Position numbers and translations under genes: made by a program. From Merdimmobilis hominis (GTDB lineage: Bacteria; Bacillota; Clostridia; Oscillospirales; Ruminococcaceae), in assembly GCF_021109255.1 (NCBI RefSeq), contig NZ_JAJODG010000003.1: DNA of 64,000 nucleotides; one strand, written 5' to 3'. The number at the start of each line of letters is the position of its first letter. Position 1 is the first letter of the stretch. The notes beneath the pieces were generated by a model. The model was not told the DNA's origin. It searched no databases and saw only the letters and a program-made list of their open reading frames with translations. This document shows, piece after piece, positions 59,222-64,000 of this stretch.

Positions 59222-59431
59222 ATGGCTAAAGCCATCACCAAAGACACCATTGTAAAAGAAGTGCTGGACCGGGACGCAGGGCCGGCCGCCCTGCTGGAAC
59301 AGCTGGGAATGCACTGCCGCACCTGCCCGGCTGCCGCCCGGGAGACGTTGGAACAAGCTTGCCGCCTCCACAAACAGGACTGCGGGGCCCTGGTGAAAAA
59401 TCTGAACGCCTATTTTTTGTTCCGCCCTTAA
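59222..59431 (+). CDS. DUF1858 domain protein (disulfide redox-type)
   Basis: A 69-residue protein matching DUF1858. Motifs: an amphipathic helix PAALLEQLGMHC, the redox CX2C pair CRTC (Cys32, Cys35) followed by PAAARETLEQACRLH with a further Cys, and a final LVKNLNAYF. DUF1858 proteins occur near hybrid-cluster and iron-sulfur systems and are thought to be thiol-disulfide or cofactor carriers; the role is not established. ATG 59222 follows GGAAAGGGG. It is the first gene of an operon, 25 bp before trmK. Length is typical. Confidence 0.9.
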   Translation: MAKAITKDTIVKEVLDRDAGPAALLEQLGMHCRTCPAAARETLEQACRLHKQDCGALVKNLNAYFLFRP

Positions 59432-59456
59432 CAGGGCCCCTTTAGGAGGACAATCT

Positions 59457-60155
59457 ATGGAATATCCGGTTTTGGACAGCCGCCTTTCAGCCATTGCCGC
59501 CCTGGTGCGGCCCGGCCGTCCCGCGGTGGACGTAGGGGCAGATCACGGCTATCTGATCTCTTATTTGGCGGCTAAGGGGATTGTGCCCCGGGGCATCGCC
59601 TGCGACATCAACCCCCAGCCCTTGGAAAAATCCCGGGAGACGGTGCGCCGCTGCGGTTTGGAGGGCAAGGTCCGGTGCGTCCTCACCGACGGCCTTTCCG
59701 GCATCGGCCCCCAGGACGCCCAAGAGGTGATCATCGCCGGGATGGGAGGCGACCTGATCGCCGACATCATCCGCCGGGCGGATTGGCTCAAATCGCCTCA
59801 GTTCCACCTGGTGCTCCAGCCCATGACCAAGCCGGAACACCTGCGCCGGTTCCTGGCCCGGGAGGGCTATGCCATCCTGCTGGAACAGGCGGTGCGCAGC
59901 GGCCGGTTTGTGTACACCGTTTTTTCGGTGGAATACACCGGGGAGCAGCGGGAGCTCTCCCCTCTGGAAAGCTTTGTGGGCGGGGTGCGAAAAGGGGATT
60001 CCCCGGATACCTCGGCTTACTTGGAGCGGGTAGCCGCCAACCTGACCGAACGGGCGGAAGGGCTGGAAAAATCATCGGGAAGAGAGGCCGAGGCGGCAGA
60101 ATACCGCCAGGTGATCCGGCGGCTGGAACAGTGGATAGAGGAGGGAAAAGCGTGA
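59457..60155 (+). CDS. trmK: tRNA (adenine(22)-N(1))-methyltransferase TrmK
   Basis: A 232-residue SAM-dependent methyltransferase. The Rossmann motif I is VDVGADHGYLISYLA (residues about 22-36), followed by GIACDINPQPLEKS near 50 and a catalytic IIAGMGGDLIADII near 92, typical of the TrmK family. The C-terminal third (about 165-232) is a helical extension. It methylates N1 of adenine 22 in the D-loop of class II-type tRNAs such as tRNA-Leu and tRNA-Ser. ATG 59457 follows AGGAGG. It overlaps the next gene, with GTG at 60152 inside its last codons, so they are coupled. TrmK followed by a Nif3-like gene is a common Firmicutes order. Confidence 0.95.
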   Translation: MEYPVLDSRLSAIAALVRPGRPAVDVGADHGYLISYLAAKGIVPRGIACDINPQPLEKSRETVRRCGLEGKVRCVLTDGLSGIGPQDAQEVIIAGMGGDLIADIIRRADWLKSPQFHLVLQPMTKPEHLRRFLAREGYAILLEQAVRSGRFVYTVFSVEYTGEQRELSPLESFVGGVRKGDSPDTSAYLERVAANLTERAEGLEKSSGREAEAAEYRQVIRRLEQWIEEGKA

Positions 60156-61237
60156 CAACCATCGGTGCAATCTACAGTTTTTTAGACGGGTTTGCCCCCT
60201 TTGCCCGGCAGATGAGCTGGGACAACAGCGGGCTGCTGGTGGGCTCCCCGGAGGATGAAGTGGGGCGGGTGGTTCTCGCCCTGGACGCCACCGGCCCGGT
60301 GGTGGAAGAGGCAGCCCAGAAGGGAGCGCAATTGATCCTCTCCCATCACCCGGTGATTTTCCACCCCTTAAAAAAGGTGGAGCGGGGCACCCCCGTGTAT
60401 GAGGCCATCCGCCTTGGAGTGGGGATTCTCTGTGCCCACACCAACCTGGATTTGGCCGAGGGCGGGGTCAACGACGCCCTGGCAGAAATGCTGTCTTTGC
60501 AAAAGCTTCAACCTTTCGAAATAGATTCCCAAGAGAACTATGTTAAAATAGTGGTATTCACCCCTGAGGCAGAGGCTGGAAAGGTGGCCAAAGCCATGGG
60601 GGATGCCGGTGCGGGGGCACTGGACGCTTACAGCCACTGTTCCTTTTCCGCCGGCGGGGTTGGGGCTTTCCTCCCCCTGGAGGGGGCAAGCCCCCACATC
60701 GGGCAGGTGGGCAGGCTGGAACAGGTGGAGGAGACCCGGGTGGAGATGATCCTCCCCCGTGGCAAAATCCCCGCGGTGGTGGCGGCGATGAAAGCCACCC
60801 ACCCCTACGAGGTCCCGGCCTATGACTTATTCGAAGACCAGGCGGTGCGGGAGACCATATCTTTGGGCCGCATCGGCGAGCTGGAAACCGCCTTCTCCCC
60901 CCGGGAGTTTGCCCAATTTGTGAAGGAGCGGCTCCAAGGCGGGGTGCGCCTGGTGGAAGGGAACCGCCCGGTGAAGCGGGTGGCGGTCTGCGGAGGCTCC
61001 GGCGGGGATTTGGTGGAGCTGGCCGCCCGGCTGGGGGCAGATGCCTTGGTCACCGGCGATGTGAAGCACGACCAGCTGCTGACCGCCCAGTCCCTGGGGC
61101 TGACCTTAGTGGATGGCGGGCACTATGCCACCGAAGCGCCGGTGCTCACCAAACTCCAGGAGAAATTGCAGGAGGCGTTCCCCGGAGTGGAGTTCCTGCT
61201 CGCCCAGGCGGGGAAAGATCCCGCCAAAACCCTATAG
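60152..61237 (+). CDS. Nif3-like dinuclear metal centre protein (long form)
   Basis: A 361-residue Nif3-family protein. GTG 60152 overlaps the trmK stop and follows GAGGAGGG; a much longer in-frame extension back to 59675 lies inside trmK and is rejected. Metal ligands lie in LILSHHPVIFHPLKK (near residue 57), CAHTNLDLAEGGVNDAL near 97, and GDVKHDQLLTAQSLGLTLVDGGHYATE near 308. Between the two halves an inserted PII-like (CutA-like) domain of about 100 residues is present, as in the longer Bacillus forms. It forms a toroidal hexamer with a dinuclear metal site; the reaction is unknown. The annotation 'GTP cyclohydrolase type 2' used for this family is not supported by motifs here. Confidence 0.93.
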   Translation: MTTIGAIYSFLDGFAPFARQMSWDNSGLLVGSPEDEVGRVVLALDATGPVVEEAAQKGAQLILSHHPVIFHPLKKVERGTPVYEAIRLGVGILCAHTNLDLAEGGVNDALAEMLSLQKLQPFEIDSQENYVKIVVFTPEAEAGKVAKAMGDAGAGALDAYSHCSFSAGGVGAFLPLEGASPHIGQVGRLEQVEETRVEMILPRGKIPAVVAAMKATHPYEVPAYDLFEDQAVRETISLGRIGELETAFSPREFAQFVKERLQGGVRLVEGNRPVKRVAVCGGSGGDLVELAARLGADALVTGDVKHDQLLTAQSLGLTLVDGGHYATEAPVLTKLQEKLQEAFPGVEFLLAQAGKDPAKTL

Positions 61238-61285
61238 CGGGGGATTCTCTCCCGCCGATGAAATGAAGCAAAGGAGGCGAAGCCG

Positions 61286-63046
61286 ATGGCGCTGGATGGC
61301 GCAATGCTGAGCCAAATCGCATATGAGATACAAGAGGTCCTTCTGGGGGCGCGGGTGGACAAGATCTACCAGCCCTCCCGGGAGGAGATCGCAGTGGCAT
61401 TTCGAGCCCATGGGCAGACGGTGAGGCTGCTCCTCTGTGCCGGGGCGGATACCGCTCGGGTCCACTTCACCCAGATGGCCATGGAAAACCCCAAGGCCCC
61501 GCCCATGTTCTGCATGTTGATGCGCAAGCATTTGGGCTCGGCCAAGCTGATCGGGGTGGAGCAGGTGGGGATGGACCGCATCCTACACCTGAAATTCAGT
61601 GCGGTCAACGAGATGGGGGACGAGGTGGTCCTCACCTTGGCCATTGAGATCATGGGCCGTCACAGCAACATTATTCTAATTGGGAACGACGGCCGGGTTA
61701 TCGACGCGGTGAAGCGGATCGACCTTACCATGTCCTCGGTGCGGCAGGTGCTGCCCGGCATGGTGTACGAGCTGCCCCCCCGCCCGGAGAAGCGGATCCT
61801 CCCGGAATGCACTGCCCCCCAGGTGGTGGAAGCGGTGTTGGACACCCAGAAGGAGATCCTCCTCTCCAAGCGGCTGCTGGAGGTGCTGGAGGGTTTTTCC
61901 CCTTTGGTCTGCCGGGAGATGGCTTATTTCGCTGGCCAAGGGGAGGATCTGCGGGTGCAGCAGCTGGGGCAGGAGCAGCTTTCCCGGCTGGAATTCTATC
62001 TAGCCGCCCTCATCCGCCAGCTGCGGGAACACACCGGGGTACCCACCTTGCTGGTGGAGCCTTCCGGCCGGCCCAAAGATTTCACCTTTATTGAGGTGCG
62101 CCAGTACGGCTCGGCCCTCCAAAGCCGGACCTATCCCACCTACAGCCAGCTGCTGGACGCCTTCTACGGAAACCGGGATACCCTGGAGAGGATGCGCCAG
62201 CGGTCTGGGGATCTGGTGCGGACCCTTTCCAACATTTCTGAACGGATCGCCCGGAAGTTGGCCTCCCAGCGGGAAGAGTTGAAGGAATGCAAAAACCGGG
62301 AGACTCTTAAGATCTACGGAGAGCTTCTCTCCGCCAACCTGTATGCCATCCAGAAAGGCGACCGGGAAGCGGTGGTGGAGAATTATTATGAAGAGGGGAT
62401 GCCCAAGGTGGCCATCCCCTTGGACCCGATGCTCACCCCAGTGCAGAATTCCCAAAAGTATTACACCGAGTACCGCAAGGCGGACACGGCGGAGAAGAAG
62501 CTGGTGGAACTGATTGCCCAAGGGGAACAGGAAGCGTTGTACATCGACGCAGTGATCGACTCCTTGGCTCGGGCACGCACCGAAGCGGAACTGGACGCTA
62601 TCCGCCGGGAATTGGCGGACGGTGGTTATCTGCGCCATCAAAAGGGAAAGGCCAAAAAAGAGGAGAAGCTCCCGCCATTGCGTTACCGGTCCAGCGATGG
62701 GTTTACCATCCTCTGCGGACGCAACAATGTGCAGAACGACCGGCTCACCTTAAAGGAGAGCCGCAACTACGATGTGTGGTTCCACACCCAGAAGATCCCC
62801 GGCTCCCACACCGTGGTGGTCAGCGACGGGCGGGAAGTGCCCAACTCCACTTTGGAGGAGGCTGCGGTGATTGCCGCCTACAACAGCAAAGCCCGGGACT
62901 CCACCCGTGTCCCGGTGGACTATACCTATATTAAAAATGTCAAAAAGCCCAACGGAGCCAAGCCAGGCATGGTGATCTATGAGACCTATGAGACCGCCAT
63001 CGTCACCCCCGATGAGGAGCTTGTGCAGCGTTTGGCTGAAAAATAA
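61286..63046 (+). CDS. rqcH: NFACT protein RqcH (ribosome quality control, alanine tailing)
   Basis: A 586-residue NFACT protein. ATG 61286 follows AAAGGAGGCG. The NFACT-N domain covers about residues 1-200 and carries the Asp97-Arg98 pair (VGMDRILHLKF) known to be required for alanine-tail synthesis. A helical and coiled-coil middle spans about 200-440. The NFACT-R (DUF814) domain follows from about 470: YRSSDGFTILCGRNNVQND and HTQKIPGSHTVV. It binds obstructed 50S subunits and recruits tRNA-Ala to tag stalled peptides for degradation. The older annotation is fibronectin-binding protein A. It is the fourth gene in the operon, 48 bp after the Nif3 gene. Confidence 0.97.
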   Translation: MALDGAMLSQIAYEIQEVLLGARVDKIYQPSREEIAVAFRAHGQTVRLLLCAGADTARVHFTQMAMENPKAPPMFCMLMRKHLGSAKLIGVEQVGMDRILHLKFSAVNEMGDEVVLTLAIEIMGRHSNIILIGNDGRVIDAVKRIDLTMSSVRQVLPGMVYELPPRPEKRILPECTAPQVVEAVLDTQKEILLSKRLLEVLEGFSPLVCREMAYFAGQGEDLRVQQLGQEQLSRLEFYLAALIRQLREHTGVPTLLVEPSGRPKDFTFIEVRQYGSALQSRTYPTYSQLLDAFYGNRDTLERMRQRSGDLVRTLSNISERIARKLASQREELKECKNRETLKIYGELLSANLYAIQKGDREAVVENYYEEGMPKVAIPLDPMLTPVQNSQKYYTEYRKADTAEKKLVELIAQGEQEALYIDAVIDSLARARTEAELDAIRRELADGGYLRHQKGKAKKEEKLPPLRYRSSDGFTILCGRNNVQNDRLTLKESRNYDVWFHTQKIPGSHTVVVSDGREVPNSTLEEAAVIAAYNSKARDSTRVPVDYTYIKNVKKPNGAKPGMVIYETYETAIVTPDEELVQRLAEK

Positions 63047-63064
63047 AGTAGAGGAGAACATGCC

Positions 63065-63526
63065 ATGAATGCCATTGCTACAGCAGTCAAAGCCTACTAC
63101 GATTCCCAGGGATGGAAATACGACTACAATGAGGATGAAAATGTCTTCTATATGCGGATGAGCTTGAAAGTCGTAGACGGCTGCCGGGTCATCACAGATG
63201 TGCAGAACGATAAGACCTTCATCACCTACTCCATTTTCCCCATCAAGATCCCGGTGGATAAACGCCTTGCCATGGCAGAGTACTTGACTCGGGTCAATTA
63301 TGGCCTGATTCACGGCAACTTTGAGATGGATTTTGAGGACGGCGAGGTCCGCTATAAAGTTACCACCTGCTGTGGCCCCATCGAGATGGATCTCAACAGC
63401 ATGGAGACGGTCATCGACTGCGGTTTCTATATGCTGGACCGCTACGGCGAGGGGATTTTGTCGATTCTGTATGGCAATGTCACCCCGGAGCAGGCCATCA
63501 AAAACATAGAGGGCAAAGACAAATAG
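63065..63526 (+). CDS. YbjN domain-containing protein
   Basis: A 153-residue cytoplasmic protein of the YbjN/sensory-transduction-regulator fold, related to type III chaperone-like folds. Strand-rich middle (VFYMRMSLKVVDGCRVITDVQ and KTFITYSIFPI) and the AEYLTRVNYGLIHGNFEMDFEDGEVRYK segment are characteristic of the family, followed by a long helix. The function of YbjN-type proteins in Firmicutes is unknown; in enterobacteria YbjN affects motility and stress traits. ATG 63065 follows GAGGAG. It ends the operon at the terminator 63569-63600, directly before the rRNA-type promoters. Confidence 0.88.
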   Translation: MNAIATAVKAYYDSQGWKYDYNEDENVFYMRMSLKVVDGCRVITDVQNDKTFITYSIFPIKIPVDKRLAMAEYLTRVNYGLIHGNFEMDFEDGEVRYKVTTCCGPIEMDLNSMETVIDCGFYMLDRYGEGILSILYGNVTPEQAIKNIEGKDK

Positions 63527-63568
63527 GAAAAGGCGCTCTCCGTCAAGGAAAGATGTATCATAGATATT

Positions 63569-63600
63569 GGGGATGGGGAAGAATTTTCCCCTCCCTTTTT
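63569..63600 (+). terminator. Terminator after the YbjN gene
   Basis: A G/A-rich and C/T-rich inverted repeat (GGGGATGGGGAA with TTTCCCCTCCC) with a short loop is followed by TTTTT. Confidence 0.8.
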
Positions 63601-63695
63601 CTATGGCTTTCTTAGGTGTTGCGGGCAGTTTTTCTATTCTGAGGGGAATGATTTTAGATAAACTGCATATTCTTCTAAAGTTGTCGAAAAAAGAG

Positions 63696-63724
63696 TTGAC
63701 ATAAGGGAAGGGGTGTGGTATTAT
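63696..63724 (+). promoter_or_regulatory. Tandem rRNA-type promoter P1
   Basis: TTGACA (63696-63701), 17-bp spacer, TATTAT (63719-63724). First of three promoters spaced exactly 114 bp. Confidence 0.9.
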
Positions 63725-63809
63725 AACTAAGCTGTTTCGCGAGAGACAACACGACAAAAGGAAACGGCGGTCGGGCCTGGCGGCCTGAAAGAAGTTTTCA
63801 AAAAAAGTG

Positions 63810-63838
63810 TTGACAAATGCAAGACGGTGTGATATGAT
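63810..63838 (+). promoter_or_regulatory. Tandem rRNA-type promoter P2
   Basis: TTGACA (63810-63815), 17-bp spacer, TATGAT (63833-63838). Confidence 0.92.
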
Positions 63839-63923
63839 ATCAAGGCTGTCTCGTGAGGGCGGCACTGAAAAAGCAAAACAGGGATTTGGGCCTGGCGGCC
63901 TGAAAAAAGTTTTGAAAAAAGTG

Positions 63924-63952
63924 TTGACAAGAGCGAAGCAGTGTGATATAAT
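63924..63952 (+). promoter_or_regulatory. Tandem rRNA-type promoter P3
   Basis: Perfect TTGACA (63924-63929), 17-bp spacer, perfect TATAAT (63947-63952). The last bases of the window (ACCTTGAAAATTGAACAACA) match the leader that typically precedes 16S rRNA in Clostridia, so an rRNA operon most likely begins just beyond the window. Confidence 0.93.
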
Positions 63953-64000
63953 AAAGACCTGCTGTGGGAACAGCAAACGGACCTTGAAAATTGAACAACA

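Larger units (their letters stand above)
63696..63952 (+). repeat. 114-bp tandem repeat carrying three promoters
   Basis: Units start at 63696, 63810 and 63924 (-35 boxes), exactly 114 bp apart. Between promoters each full unit repeats a GCTGT-rich early transcribed hairpin, a GGGCCTGGCGGCCTGAAA segment and an AAGTTTT-AAAAAA-GTG stretch just before the next -35 box. Copies differ by scattered substitutions, so the duplication is not recent. Confidence 0.9.

Noticed and set aside
59675..60151. In-frame upstream extension of the Nif3 gene
   Set aside because: It lies inside trmK in another frame, is Arg/Gly/Pro-rich without family similarity, and GTG 60152 has a strong ribosome site.

Overview
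The window is a gene-dense, high-GC stretch of an anaerobic, spore-forming Clostridia chromosome, most likely of an Oscillospiraceae/Ruminococcaceae-type gut bacterium. The evidence is an uninterrupted sigma-K gene with a pro-sequence, rubrerythrin, an ATP-dependent 2-hydroxyacyl-CoA dehydratase activase, a siroheme-type sulfite/nitrite reductase-like protein, a ThiW thiamine transporter under a TPP riboswitch, NFACT/RqcH, and clear sigma-A promoters and Firmicutes Shine-Dalgarno sites. No species can be named from the sequence alone.

Layout. Positions 1-6140 (minus strand) hold an operon: a DUF5058 membrane protein, a second small membrane protein, then three tandem AbgB-like M20 amidohydrolases (the last cut by the window edge). 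Positions 9862-12302 hold a second, paralogous cassette: DUF5058, the same partner, then an L-2-amino-thiazoline-4-carboxylate-hydrolase-like enzyme. Each cassette has its own promoter and a structured leader of about 225 nt. Between them lie a rhodanese, a candidate 6S RNA, a PII-like protein, rubrerythrin and an ECF S component. Positions 12501-20700 carry a DUF6530/GIY-YIG pair, a GLUG-type lipoprotein, and an HPt protein overlapping a 1550-residue multi-PAS hybrid kinase. Positions 20900-24900 carry two more M20 amidohydrolases, an MGMT-like protein and riboswitch-controlled thiW. Positions 25000-33300 carry the dehydratase activase split into two genes, an orphan KdpE-like regulator, an AI-2E-family permease and cardiolipin synthase.

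Positions 33350-39830 form a sulfur/metal block: CoA-disulfide reductase with a rhodanese tail, a LysR regulator, and a divergent operon of a siroheme reductase-like protein plus a complete FecBCD-type ABC importer. Positions 39841-46530 hold an MMPL exporter with two large secreted partners under a divergent TetR regulator; one partner carries seven 39-bp tandem repeats. After sigK, an acetyltransferase, an AIM24 protein and a second GLUG-type lipoprotein comes a decayed prophage end (51806-55893: tail, holin, endolysin, two fragments of one gene) beside a tRNA-Leu. The right end has a MATE pump behind an apparent attenuator leader, a SigH-like sigma factor, and a housekeeping operon (DUF1858, trmK, Nif3, rqcH, YbjN). 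It closes with three strong promoters spaced exactly 114 bp apart that appear to feed an rRNA operon beyond the window.

The best candidate for an undescribed system is the duplicated DUF5058-plus-partner membrane pair. Both copies have matched subunit sizes, similar leaders and linked C-N hydrolases, which points to a two-subunit importer of amide or cyclic amino-acid conjugates with cytoplasmic hydrolysis.
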